Positions 1 through 8,280 of a DNA stretch of 64,000 nucleotides are shown one piece after another. Under the pieces are notes generated by a model that saw only the letters and a list, made by a program, of their open reading frames with translations, was not told the DNA's origin and ran no database searches. This stretch comes from CAWBRT01 sp963832365. GTDB taxonomy: Bacteria > Acidobacteriota > Terriglobia > Terriglobales > Acidobacteriaceae. The DNA lies in the NCBI GenBank assembly GCA_963832365.1, contig CAWHUL010000027.1, positions 186,001-250,000 on the forward strand. The letters run 5' to 3'. The translations under genes were made by a program, and so were the position numbers. Each line of letters opens with the position of its first letter. The first letter of the stretch is position 1.

Positions 1-266
1 TGAATAATTCCTCCCAGGCTGCGCGATTCGCCGACCGGGGAGGCCGTCATCTTCCATCCCGCTGGGCGCAGAGATGGATGCTCCGCATAGAGCGGACCGA
101 GCACCTCTTGGTGTACGGTGGCGATAACTTTTGCCGCGGCTCGCTGGTATGCGGCGTGATCTTCGGCGGAACACTGACTCTTGGTGAAGGCAACAGACTG
201 GCTTATGCGATCAGAGATGTCGAGCATAAGCTCGCTGATTTGCTTTGCGACATCAGGGTTTTTCAT
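1..266 (-). CDS. Hypothetical protein, 3' part beyond window edge
   Basis: An open leftward frame of 88 codons starts at the ATG at 266 and runs off the window edge without a stop. The protein begins MKNPDVAKQISELMLDIS and continues as an amphipathic helical sequence with no motif I recognise. A TGA lies in frame a few codons upstream of the ATG, which fixes the start; no strong ribosome site is visible. It has no signal peptide or membrane segment and looks like a small soluble helical protein. The composition looks coding and the frame is unbroken, but the function is unknown. Confidence 0.55.
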   Translation of the reverse strand, partial: MKNPDVAKQISELMLDISDRISQSVAFTKSQCSAEDHAAYQRAAAKVIATVHQEVLGPLYAEHPSLRPAGWKMTASPVGESRSLGGII

Positions 267-335
267 AAATTTGCGATTTAGATCGCCTCATGTTCCGCTC
301 AGCATGACAGCAAGATAATCGTTCTAACAGTTTAC

Positions 336-1103
336 CTATTTCAGTTTTAGTTTCAGCCGCGAGAGCAGCGAGCGCGTCTGCCGGAACCAAGGGCGTTCAC
401 GGCGGCGTTGAAAGCCGGGCATGGTGGGGCGTTTGGCCATGATTTGCTGCGCCCACTCCCGCGCTTCGGCGACTCGGCCCTGCGCTGCCAGAAACTCGGC
501 ATAGTGATATTGCGTCTCCGTCAAGGTCGAGCCTTGCAGGATGCGGCTGAAAAGCGCTTCCGCCCTTTCGTTCTGTCCGGTTCGCGCGTAGGCCCATGCC
601 AGCAACCCGGGGGCGCGCTGGATGTCATAGCCGGGATCGGTTCGCGTCACCCGTTCCAGGTCGACTATGGCAGCCGGGAAATTGCCTAGTTGCAGCAAGG
701 CCAATGCCCGCCGATAAAACGGATCGGGCGAGTCGGTACGTTGCGTGATCGAGCGGTCGAAGCAAGCGCGCGCCTTTTCCCATTTACCCTTGTCGAGGTA
801 AAGCTGCCCGAGCTCCTCGTAATTTCCGGCTGAAGGATTCTGGCTGACAGCGGACTCCAGTTCCCTGATCCGGCGGTTGCGGCTCACGAAGTCGAACGTG
901 CCGGGATCGCGCAACTCGGGAAGGGCCTGTACCGCCAGGTAGATAAGCGACCCCAACGGGCCGAGAAGCAGGATAACCCAAAGCCAGTACGATTCCGGCT
1001 GGCGGCGCACAAAGTGAATGAGAGCCGCTGCCATCAACAAAATTCCCGGCAATCCGAAGCTGAAGAATCCGAACATGCCACTAAATACTAGCAGCGTAAG
1101 CAC
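336..1103 (-). CDS. Membrane-anchored tetratricopeptide repeat protein
   Basis: 255 aa. Residues 1-35 and about 38-62 are hydrophobic, giving two N-terminal membrane segments; the second (WLWVILLLGPLGSLIYL) resembles the short hydrophobic module at the N terminus of phospholipase D-like proteins. Residues about 90-230 contain at least three TPR-like helix pairs (YEELGQLYLDKGKWEKARACF; FYRRALALLQLGNFPAAIVDL; LAWAYARTGQNERAEALF). The tail is strongly basic (RLKLKLK). It probably scaffolds a protein complex at the inner membrane. The partner is not deducible: neighbours on both sides are either unknown or transcribed the other way. Confidence 0.8.
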   Translation of the reverse strand: MLTLLVFSGMFGFFSFGLPGILLMAAALIHFVRRQPESYWLWVILLLGPLGSLIYLAVQALPELRDPGTFDFVSRNRRIRELESAVSQNPSAGNYEELGQLYLDKGKWEKARACFDRSITQRTDSPDPFYRRALALLQLGNFPAAIVDLERVTRTDPGYDIQRAPGLLAWAYARTGQNERAEALFSRILQGSTLTETQYHYAEFLAAQGRVAEAREWAQQIMAKRPTMPGFQRRRERPWFRQTRSLLSRLKLKLK

Positions 1104-1216
1104 CTGATGGGTTGTTGAAAAACAAAGGACGGGCGTGATGAGCCCAGAGAGGTTCGAAGAACCCTGGCGTCTCCTTGGATAGAAGGCCGAGCTGCGGACG
1201 TGTAGAATCGAGAAGA

Positions 1217-2050
1217 ATGGATTCTATTCGGCTCATTGCCGTCGACATCGATGGAACCCTGCTGAATGCGAACTTTCAGGTTTCAGCCGGAAACCTGAAG
1301 GCGTTGCTTCGCGCCCACGAACGCGGCGTCGAAATCGCGCTCGTTACCGGCAGGCGTCACAATTTTGCCCTGCCCGTGGCTGAATCGCTAGGCTTCAGCG
1401 TAACCCTCATCAGCTCCAACGGCGCGATCACCCGCTCCAGTGACGGCAACCTTTTTCACCGCGACCTGCTTCCGGCGGATATCGCCCGCGAGATAGTTTG
1501 CCATATGGCCGCTTTCCGCGGAAGCACGGTCTTGTCGTTCGACCGCGAGGGCAAGGGCGCGCTGGTGGTTGAGACCACCGAGCTGCTCAATATCGCCATT
1601 CGCCGCTGGATGGAAAAGAATGCGGAGTACCTGGACGTGGTGCGGCCGCTGGAAGATGCCGTGACCGAACCGCTGGTTCAGGCCACTTTCTGCGGAGAAA
1701 TTGCGCTCATGCAGGAGGTGCAGCAGGCCTTAATGAGTTCGGGTTTCTGGGAACGGATCACCGTTTTGCGCACCCAGTACGAGGAACGCAATCTTTGCAT
1801 CGTAGATGTGCTGAACCATGGCTGTTCGAAAGGGCACTCTCTGCGCCGCTGGGCTGAACACCGCGGAATCGAACGGCAGCAGGTGATGGCCATCGGAGAC
1901 AACTACAACGACATCGAAATGCTGGAGTTCGCCGGCGTCCCGGTTATCATGGCCAACGCATGCGATGAGTTGAAGCAGAATGGCTGGATGGTGACCTTGG
2001 GGAACAATCAGGACGGCGTTGCTCACGCCGTCGAGTCGGTGCTGGGATGA
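1217..2050 (+). CDS. HAD-superfamily (Cof-type) phosphatase
   Basis: 277 aa from the ATG at 1217, which I prefer over an upstream ATG at 1175 because the catalytic motif then sits at residues 10-14 (DIDGT), as usual in the Cof/YidA family. Motif II is TLISSNGA, and the C-terminal Mg-binding motif is GDNYNDIEML. The cap insertion between them marks a type IIB HAD enzyme; such proteins hydrolyse sugar phosphates or flavin nucleotides with broad specificity. The stop overlaps the next gene's start by 4 bp (ATGA at 2047), so it is probably translationally coupled with the lytic transglycosylase. The substrate is unknown. Confidence 0.85.
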   Translation: MDSIRLIAVDIDGTLLNANFQVSAGNLKALLRAHERGVEIALVTGRRHNFALPVAESLGFSVTLISSNGAITRSSDGNLFHRDLLPADIAREIVCHMAAFRGSTVLSFDREGKGALVVETTELLNIAIRRWMEKNAEYLDVVRPLEDAVTEPLVQATFCGEIALMQEVQQALMSSGFWERITVLRTQYEERNLCIVDVLNHGCSKGHSLRRWAEHRGIERQQVMAIGDNYNDIEMLEFAGVPVIMANACDELKQNGWMVTLGNNQDGVAHAVESVLG

Positions 2051-2919
2051 CAGGCCGCCGCTGGCCATGGCTGGCGCTTCTGCTGTGCGCTTGTTGCGCA
2101 CACGGGGCGGAGTTCGCGCGGCTGACAAACGGCTTCAGCCTGCGATGCGAGAGCCACGAGGAAATCGGCAGCCTGACTCGCTTGTATTTGGACGCACAAC
2201 GCGCGGGCTTCATCGATCTTCCTACTGAGCGTGTTTCCGGGTATGAGGCGGCGCCCGCGTTGCAGCTTCCGGCGCTTCCGGCGAAGACGCTGTCTCTCCC
2301 CGACCACATCGCGAATGCCGGGTTGCAGACGGGGATCGATCCCGACTTTATCCATAGCGTCATCCGGGCGGAGAGTGGTTACAATGCGAAGGCCGTTTCG
2401 CCGAAGGGCGCCCAGGGGCTGATGCAATTGATGCCGGCGACCGCGGCGAAGCTGGGGGTGCAAGATAGTCTCGATCCGGCGAACAATATCGACGGCGGCA
2501 GCCGCTACCTGCGTGAGTTGTTGTTGCGTTACAACGGAGACGCTATCAAGGCATTGGCAGCGTACAATGCCGGACCCGAGTCGGTGGAGAAATATCAAGG
2601 GGTTCCGCCCTACCGGGAGACCCGGAGCTACGTTGCACGCGTCATCACTGACTTCAATCGCCGGAAACTCTGCCCTGACAAGGGCAAAGACAGCGTTTGT
2701 CAGGGACCCAGGCTGGCGGCCTCCAACCCGCCGGTGAAGGACTCGAAGCATCCGGTGCCCGAGGTTAAGGGCGCTTCCAAGCCCCGGCAGACGGGTGAAC
2801 GCAAGAGGGCCACCGTCGCGCCCGCAACCGAAACACGCAAGGATCGGGCCAAGAGGGTCGAAGGAGAGGACTCGACTCGGGCAATCGTGCCGTTCTCTGC
2901 CAGAAATCAACTCCGATGA
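2047..2919 (+). CDS. Lytic murein transglycosylase, SLT domain
   Basis: 290 aa. An N-terminal signal peptide (about residues 1-20, WLALLLCACCAHGA) sends it to the envelope. The SLT/goose-lysozyme fold occupies about residues 85-195: catalytic glutamate E109 in VIRAESGYN, then GAQGLMQLMPATA, then AYNAGP. These enzymes cleave peptidoglycan glycan strands to 1,6-anhydromuropeptides. The C-terminal 90 residues are basic and low complexity, which could bind wall or membrane. It overlaps the HAD gene upstream and the flippase-like gene downstream, each by 4 bp, giving a tight three-gene operon. Confidence 0.9.
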   Translation: MTGRRWPWLALLLCACCAHGAEFARLTNGFSLRCESHEEIGSLTRLYLDAQRAGFIDLPTERVSGYEAAPALQLPALPAKTLSLPDHIANAGLQTGIDPDFIHSVIRAESGYNAKAVSPKGAQGLMQLMPATAAKLGVQDSLDPANNIDGGSRYLRELLLRYNGDAIKALAAYNAGPESVEKYQGVPPYRETRSYVARVITDFNRRKLCPDKGKDSVCQGPRLAASNPPVKDSKHPVPEVKGASKPRQTGERKRATVAPATETRKDRAKRVEGEDSTRAIVPFSARNQLR

Positions 2920-4055
2920 AGAAGAAGCACGCAATCACCTCGGCTATCGTCTTGGCGGTTCTGGCAGCGCTTGTCTACTCTCAATTCCGGCACTGGCGGA
3001 GCTTTGACTGGCAACAGTTTTGGATGGTGAGCAAAGGCGTGAACATTTGGATGGTGCTGGGTGGAGTGGTCTTGATCTATCTGGCTGACGTTCTGCGCGC
3101 CGTGCGCTGGAAGATATTTCTTAGTCCCACCTGCAATACCACTGTGAGGCGTCTGATCCCTGCGCAATTCATAGGCTTCACCGGGCTCGCCCTGCTGGGC
3201 CGTCCCGGCGAACTGGTGCGGCCATTTTTGGTGGCCCGCAAAGAGAATCTGACGTTTTCTTCACAACTGGCAGTTTGGGCGGTCGAAAGAGTATTCGATA
3301 TTTCCTCCGTAGCGGTTTTGATGGGTCTAGCCCTGGCGATTTGGGGAGACAAGTTCAATGCCTATCCGCAGGTGCAAACCGCAGGGTATCTGCTGCTTCT
3401 GCTGGCGGCGGCGCTGGCGCTAGCTTTTTTTCTTCTGTGGTGGCGCACCGAACAGATTGCCTCCTTTCTGGAGCGTCTGCTGCGGCCGCGCTCGGAAAAG
3501 TTTGCGAACGCGGTCTGCCGCAAGGTACGCGCCTTCGGGCTGGGACTGCACACCATTCGCGACCTGAAGTCCTTCGTATTGATTGCCTTGGTTTCGCTTT
3601 GCCTGTGGATATTCATCGCGCAGTCCTACATTCAGGTCATGCACGCTTATCCAGTCACGACCGTCCATGTGCGGGCCGATTCCGATGACGATAACGCCGC
3701 TGGCCCGGCGGTGACCCGCACGGTTCGTCTTCACCAGATGAAACTGGAAGACGCGCTACTGGTTATGGGAGCCAGTATGGCCGGGTCCATTGTGCAACTG
3801 CCTGGGGTTGGAGGAGGCTCACAGTTAGCGGTTATCGAACTGCTGTCCTCCGACATTTTCAAGAACGAACCCTATAACATTTCCCGCGAACTTGCCGTCA
3901 GTGTCGGCATGCTGTGCTGGCTGGTGACCTTCATGGCCGTGATTCCCCCAGGACTCATCATGGCTCATCGCGAACGCGTCTCGCTGCGCATGATTTCACG
4001 TGAAAGCGAAATTGAAGCTACGCAGGCGGAAGAGCCTGAGCGCGCACCAAAGTAG
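2916..4055 (+). CDS. Lysylphosphatidylglycerol synthase TM-region / flippase-like protein
   Basis: 379 aa integral membrane protein with about eight hydrophobic segments, starting AITSAIVLAVLAALVYSQF. It has the family hallmarks of the LPG synthase/UPF0104 transmembrane domain: RAVRWKIFL near residue 65, GRPGELVRPFL near residue 95, and the glycine-rich PGVGGGSQLAVI near residue 297. Proteins of this group move or modify lipids or lipid-linked sugars. Here there is no attached aminoacyl-transferase domain, so lipid lysinylation is not implied. The ATGA overlap with the lytic transglycosylase suggests an envelope role. Confidence 0.8.
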   Translation: MKKKHAITSAIVLAVLAALVYSQFRHWRSFDWQQFWMVSKGVNIWMVLGGVVLIYLADVLRAVRWKIFLSPTCNTTVRRLIPAQFIGFTGLALLGRPGELVRPFLVARKENLTFSSQLAVWAVERVFDISSVAVLMGLALAIWGDKFNAYPQVQTAGYLLLLLAAALALAFFLLWWRTEQIASFLERLLRPRSEKFANAVCRKVRAFGLGLHTIRDLKSFVLIALVSLCLWIFIAQSYIQVMHAYPVTTVHVRADSDDDNAAGPAVTRTVRLHQMKLEDALLVMGASMAGSIVQLPGVGGGSQLAVIELLSSDIFKNEPYNISRELAVSVGMLCWLVTFMAVIPPGLIMAHRERVSLRMISRESEIEATQAEEPERAPK

Positions 4056-4159
4056 TCACCGGGCACGTTGATTCTGCCCGAAGGGGCAATTAGCGAGGCA
4101 GCCACACACCTCAACCTTCTTCCTGCTACAATTGCCTCGTTGTTGGTGCTCTTCATACC

Positions 4160-4675
4160 ATGAAATGCCCCTTTTGCGGCTTTGAGCAGGACAAAGTAGT
4201 CGATTCGCGCGAGAGCAAGGAAGGCGAAGCCATACGCCGCCGCAGGGAATGCCTGCGTTGCGAGAAGCGTTACACCACCTACGAGCGCATCGACGAAATT
4301 CCGTACATGGTGGTGAAGAAGGACGGACGCCGCGAGAAGTTCGAGCGTCAGAAGGTGCTGAACGGACTATTGCGCGCCTGCGAGAAACGTCCGGTCTCCA
4401 TCAGCAAACTGGAGCAAATCGTCAACGAAGCCGAAAGCTTTGTGATCGACTCCGCCGAACGCGAACGCAAGACCAGCGAAATCGGCGAGCTCATCATGTT
4501 CCGCCTGCGCGGCCTCGACAAGGTCGCGTACGTGCGCTTCGCCTCGGTTTATCTCGACTTCAAAGATGTCCAGGAATTCATGTCCGAGTTGCAGGACTTG
4601 TTAAAAACAAAAGATAAAGATAACGGCAAGCAGACTGCCTCCACCAAGGCAAAGGCAGGTCCCCCGCTCGCGTGA
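4160..4675 (+). CDS. nrdR: Transcriptional repressor NrdR
   Basis: 171 aa. The N-terminal zinc ribbon has CPFC (3-6) and CLRC (31-34), with the diagnostic RRRRECLRCEKRYTTYER stretch. An ATP-cone follows at about residues 49-139 (PYMVVKKDGRREKFERQKV). NrdR binds NrdR boxes upstream of ribonucleotide reductase genes and represses them according to dATP/ATP load. The family is usually about 150-160 aa; the extra C-terminal residues here are a Lys/Ala-rich tail. No reductase gene lies in the window. It is followed 13 bp later by isocitrate dehydrogenase. Confidence 0.95.
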   Translation: MKCPFCGFEQDKVVDSRESKEGEAIRRRRECLRCEKRYTTYERIDEIPYMVVKKDGRREKFERQKVLNGLLRACEKRPVSISKLEQIVNEAESFVIDSAERERKTSEIGELIMFRLRGLDKVAYVRFASVYLDFKDVQEFMSELQDLLKTKDKDNGKQTASTKAKAGPPLA

Positions 4676-4688
4676 AAGGTGCGCATCC

Positions 4689-5735
4689 GTGGCTTACAAA
4701 ATCACTTTGATCGCCGGTGATGGCATCGGACCTGAAGTGACCGGCGCAGCCGTTCGAATCCTGGAAGCATCCGGAGTCAAGTTTGAATGGGAACCGTTCC
4801 AGGCAGGCGCCGACGCCTACGAGAAGTACCACGAGTACATCCCCCAGAGCTTGCTCGACTCGATTGAACGCACTCACCTGGCGCTTAAAGGGCCGCTCAC
4901 GACCCCGATTGGCGGCGGCTTTTCCAGCATCAACGTCCAACTCAGAAAACGATTCGAGCTATTTTCCAATTTTCGCCCGATTGTCAATTTGCCCAATGTG
5001 GCAACGCATTATCCGGGCGTAGACCTGATCATCGTTCGCGAGAACACCGAGGGTCTGTACTCCGGAATCGAGCACGAAGTCGTCCCGGGGGTCGTCGAAA
5101 GCCTCAAGATCATCACCGAAAAAGCCTCGACCCGCATCTCGCGATGGGCTTTCGAATATGCCCGCAAGTTTAATCGCAAGAAGGTGCACGCGATTCACAA
5201 GGCCAATATCATGAAGCTCTCCGACGGCCTTTTCCTTCAGTGCTCCCGCAAGATTGCGAAGGAGTACCCGGAGATCGCCTACGGCGAGCACATCGTCGAC
5301 AATACCTGCATGCAACTGGTGACCAACCCTTACCAATACGACGTGCTGCTGCTGGAAAACCTGTATGGAGACATCATCAGCGACCTTTGCTCGGCTTTTG
5401 TGGGAGGGCTCGGGCTGGTTCCGGGGGCAAACATCGGCGAGCATTGCGCGATCTTTGAAGCGGTTCACGGCTCAGCGCCCGATATTGCAGGAAAAGGACT
5501 GGCCAACCCGACCGCCGTGCTGCGATCAGGCATCCTCATGCTGCGCCACTTGGGAGAGCAGGAGGCGGCGGACCGCATCCAGCGCGCCCTCGAAGTGGTG
5601 TACTCCGAGCGAAAGCACCTTACCCGCGATGTGAGCGGAACCGCTTCCACCAACCAGTTCGCTGACGCGGTGATCGCGGCGATGGAGAACACGCCAGCAG
5701 CTTTTTCCGCCCCGGCTTCCGGAAGACGCCAGTAG
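4689..5735 (+). CDS. NAD-dependent isocitrate dehydrogenase
   Basis: 348 aa, GTG start at 4689. This is a beta-decarboxylating dehydrogenase of the isocitrate/isopropylmalate family: GDGIGPEV at the N terminus, substrate-binding SSINVQLRKRF, REN near residue 118, the catalytic lysine in IHKANIMK, Mg-binding aspartates in NLYGDIISDL, and the nucleotide loop EAVHGSAPDIAGKG. The serine and asparagine before LRK fit isocitrate rather than isopropylmalate, so the TCA-cycle step to 2-oxoglutarate is the best call. Isopropylmalate or homoisocitrate dehydrogenase is the main alternative. Confidence 0.88.
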   Translation: MAYKITLIAGDGIGPEVTGAAVRILEASGVKFEWEPFQAGADAYEKYHEYIPQSLLDSIERTHLALKGPLTTPIGGGFSSINVQLRKRFELFSNFRPIVNLPNVATHYPGVDLIIVRENTEGLYSGIEHEVVPGVVESLKIITEKASTRISRWAFEYARKFNRKKVHAIHKANIMKLSDGLFLQCSRKIAKEYPEIAYGEHIVDNTCMQLVTNPYQYDVLLLENLYGDIISDLCSAFVGGLGLVPGANIGEHCAIFEAVHGSAPDIAGKGLANPTAVLRSGILMLRHLGEQEAADRIQRALEVVYSERKHLTRDVSGTASTNQFADAVIAAMENTPAAFSAPASGRRQ

Positions 5736-5885
5736 CCGACCGGCCACAGCCAGTATCTCAGCTCCTTAATCCGTCGGCTGAACAGGCCAGCAGCTCGCGC
5801 TTTTGCTGCGCGCCGGCGCGAACCTCCCTGCGAGGCACGCATCTAACCTGTCTCAAGAGCAAAAATTCGTGGGAGGAGAGTCTCT

Positions 5886-6344
5886 ATGGCAGGCAAGGTG
5901 AAACCGGTGCCCGATGGCTATCATACGGCAACGCCCTATCTCATCGTGAAAGGAGCCGCCAGGGCGATCGAGTTCTACAAGCAGGCGTTCGGCGCGACCG
6001 AACTGGAGCGCATGGAGATGCCGGATGGCAACATCGCCCATGCCGAGATCAAGATCGGGGATTCGATCATTATGATGGGCGATGAATCGCCGCAGCACGG
6101 GACGCGCAGCCCCCAGTCTCTGGGCGGCTCTTCCTGCGGTCTATATTTGTACGTCGAAAATGTGGACGAAGTTTTTGGCCGGGCCATCACCGCGGGAGCA
6201 ACCTCGACCATGGCGGTCAAGGACCAATTCTACGGCGACCGCAATGGCAGCTTGGTCGATCCGTTTGGACATACCTGGTACGTCGCCACTCGCAAGGAGA
6301 ACCTTTCGATGGATGAGATTCGGCAGCGCGTCCCAGCAGCATAA
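5886..6344 (+). CDS. VOC-family (glyoxalase/PhnB-like) protein
   Basis: 152 aa. It has the paired beta-alpha-beta-beta-beta modules of the vicinal oxygen chelate superfamily: TPYLIVKGAARAIEFYKQAFGATELERM at the N terminus and VDEVFGRAITAGATSTM followed by YGDRNGSLVDPFGHTWYVATRKEN in the second half. The GDRNGSLVDPFGHTW signature is typical of PhnB-like proteins. The family is metal dependent and acts on small molecules, but the substrate cannot be told from sequence. A strong Shine-Dalgarno (GGAGGAGAG, about 5876-5882) precedes the ATG. Confidence 0.85.
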   Translation: MAGKVKPVPDGYHTATPYLIVKGAARAIEFYKQAFGATELERMEMPDGNIAHAEIKIGDSIIMMGDESPQHGTRSPQSLGGSSCGLYLYVENVDEVFGRAITAGATSTMAVKDQFYGDRNGSLVDPFGHTWYVATRKENLSMDEIRQRVPAA

Positions 6345-6377
6345 CGAACGCCGCAGGCAGAGGCAACTCTAACTGAG

Positions 6378-6965
6378 ATGGACATAACTCCGTTCAAGTA
6401 CCGGATTCTCGTTGTTGACGACGACGAGCGAATACGCACCACAGCGCAAGCACTACTTAAGGAACAAGGCTATATTGTGTTGTGTGCGGCGGATGGCTTC
6501 GAGGGACTCTCTGCCCTGAAACAATCTCTGCCTGAAGTGATCATTTCCGATTTGCGAATGCCCAACATGAATGGATTTGAATTCCTGTCGGTCGTACGCA
6601 AGCGTTTTCCCCACATCGCCGTCATTGCAATCAGCGGCGACTTCTCCGGCGTAAACGTGCCCGATAGCGTCTTGGCCGACGCCTTTTTTGAAAAGGGGCA
6701 GTATCCCCCAGAGAACCTGTTCCGGAAAATCATCGCCTTACTGGAAGAAATTCCTACACGTCCGCGTGTCAGCCGTCCATCGAAACCCACCGTCTGGATT
6801 CCGGTCAGTACCAAGGCAAGCTACGTTGCCGTGACCTGTCCTTCTTGTCTGAGAACGTTCCCCGTCCCGGTTCCGCTTCCCGAGGGTGTGAACACCGCAC
6901 GCTGCGATTTTTGCGAAACTGAGGTTTCGTTCCAGATCACCGAGTTCCGCACCCGCGCCTCATAA
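6378..6965 (+). CDS. Response regulator: receiver domain plus C-terminal zinc ribbon
   Basis: 195 aa. Residues about 9-125 form a CheY-like receiver: acidic pocket VVDDDER, phosphoacceptor aspartate in VIISDLRMPNMNGFEFL, and a conserved lysine in FFEKGQYP. The output end is not a usual DNA-binding or enzymatic domain; about residues 150-190 contain CPSC and CDFC pairs 23 residues apart, a likely zinc ribbon. No histidine kinase is adjacent, so it may be an orphan regulator. The zinc ribbon could mediate nucleic-acid or protein contact; which one is unknown. Confidence 0.82.
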   Translation: MDITPFKYRILVVDDDERIRTTAQALLKEQGYIVLCAADGFEGLSALKQSLPEVIISDLRMPNMNGFEFLSVVRKRFPHIAVIAISGDFSGVNVPDSVLADAFFEKGQYPPENLFRKIIALLEEIPTRPRVSRPSKPTVWIPVSTKASYVAVTCPSCLRTFPVPVPLPEGVNTARCDFCETEVSFQITEFRTRAS

Positions 6966-7024
6966 TGCTGAATTCCAGCGGGACTTCCGAACTCGCCCCT
7001 ACACCACTTCAGACGCGATGTAGT

Positions 7025-7528
7025 TCAGAACGGAATATCGTCGTCGGTGATCTCGGTGCTCTTTTCGGCGCTCCTGGCGCCAGCGGGCTCGTGGGCGCTC
7101 TGATCGAAGTCGTTGCCCGCCGCGCCGCCACGCGAACGTCCTCCGGCATAGCCGCCCTCTTCGCCGCCACCGCCTCCTGAGCCTTCACCGCCTTTGCCGC
7201 CGAGCAATACGAGGTCATTGGCCACGATGTTGGTCATGTACTTCTTCTGGCCGGTCTGCTTGTCATCCCACGAGTCCGTCTGGAGGCGGCCCTCGATGTA
7301 GACCGTGCGGCCCTTCTTCAGGTACTCGCCGGCGATCTCAGCCAGCCGAGCCCAGCAGGTAATGTTGTGCCACTCGGTACGGTCCTGCCATTCGCCGCTC
7401 TTGTCCTTGAAGCGCTCGTTGGTTGCCAGCGAGAACTTCGCCACCGCCGTGCCCTGAGGCGTGTACTTCACCTCGGGATCTTTGCCGAGATTACCGATCA
7501 GAATGACTTTATTGACACTCTTTGCCAT
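7025..7528 (-). CDS. ssb: Single-stranded DNA-binding protein
   Basis: 167 aa. The OB fold covers about residues 1-110 (VNKVILIGNLGKDPEVKYTPQGTAVAKFSLATNE; YLKKGRTVYIEGRLQT). A glycine-rich linker follows, then the conserved acidic tip DDDIPF that recruits replication and repair partners. It coats ssDNA during replication, recombination and repair. The gene converges with the response regulator, leaving about 60 bp between stops. A good ribosome site (AGGAAT) precedes the ATG. Confidence 0.96.
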   Translation of the reverse strand: MAKSVNKVILIGNLGKDPEVKYTPQGTAVAKFSLATNERFKDKSGEWQDRTEWHNITCWARLAEIAGEYLKKGRTVYIEGRLQTDSWDDKQTGQKKYMTNIVANDLVLLGGKGGEGSGGGGGEEGGYAGGRSRGGAAGNDFDQSAHEPAGARSAEKSTEITDDDIPF

Positions 7529-7604
7529 GCGCTTATTCCTCGATTTGCAGTTGAACGCTCAAGTTTAGCAGCAAAGCGGAAGGTTTCAAGGGGAAGCTCT
7601 ACGA

Positions 7605-7744
7605 TGTCATTCTGAGCGACCAGCGGGAGAGAAGAATCCCAAAACGGCGTGAGGTTGAGACGCAGCCGAAGGTTTCAGTAAGAAACCCCGAGCGGCGCGG
7701 GTTGGGAAAGTCTCCAGGGATGCTTCGCTTCGCTCAGCATGACA
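7605..7744. repeat. MITE-like palindromic element, about 140 bp
   Basis: The ends form an inverted repeat: TGTCATTCTGAGCGA at 7605-7619 and its complement, with one mismatch, at 7730-7744. This belongs to the dispersed TGTCATCCTGAGC family, also seen near 295-308, 12397-12623, 23262-23287 and 44492-45457. It lies between ssb and the DUF420 gene and carries no coding capacity. Confidence 0.7.
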
Positions 7745-7810
7745 CCCTCGGAACAGATTTTCGTCAGGCTGCTAAGGCGGGCAGGACACAAATTCCTCTT
7801 GGGACACCCA

Positions 7811-8236
7811 TTACACGAACAGCTTATAGAGCATGAGGTAGATGACGACGCCGGTGACGCTGACGTACATCCAGAGCGGGAAGGTCCAGCGCGCAATCGC
7901 CCTGTGCAGCGTGTAGCGGGCCTGCAGCGCGCGAGAGAGCGTGACCAGCACCAGCGGCACGATGATAACGGCCAGGATCGTATGACTCAACAGGATGGAG
8001 AAATAGAGCAGGCGCGGCCAGCCGTGTCCCTGAAAGTGCATGCTGCCGACGTGGGCGTGATAGTAGAGGTAAGAAGCGAGGAAAGCCGCCGAGGTACAGA
8101 GCGCGGCCAGCATTACGAACCTATGGGCCAGCATCCGTTTGCGCCGGATGAGGTTGCGCCCAACCAGCAGGAGAACGGCGCAGGCGCCATTGAGCAAAGC
8201 ATTCAGTGCGGGAAGCGAACTCAATTCAGCTTGCAT
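7811..8236 (-). CDS. DUF420 membrane protein, heme A/oxidase cluster
   Basis: 141 aa with four predicted membrane helices and histidines on helix faces (RRKRMLAHRFVMLAAL, SYLYYHAHVGS, LLSHTILAVIIVPL, YTLHRAIARWTFPLWMYVSVTGVVIYLMLYKL). This is the DUF420 family, often encoded with cytochrome c oxidase assembly genes. The conserved histidines hint at heme or copper handling, but no reaction is established. It is the last gene of the leftward ctaA-ctaB-ABC operon. Confidence 0.85.
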   Translation of the reverse strand: MQAELSSLPALNALLNGACAVLLLVGRNLIRRKRMLAHRFVMLAALCTSAAFLASYLYYHAHVGSMHFQGHGWPRLLYFSILLSHTILAVIIVPLVLVTLSRALQARYTLHRAIARWTFPLWMYVSVTGVVIYLMLYKLFV

Positions 8237-8280
8237 GTTCAGTTACCCGAAAAACTCCCCTCGCGGCGCCGCAAAACGCC

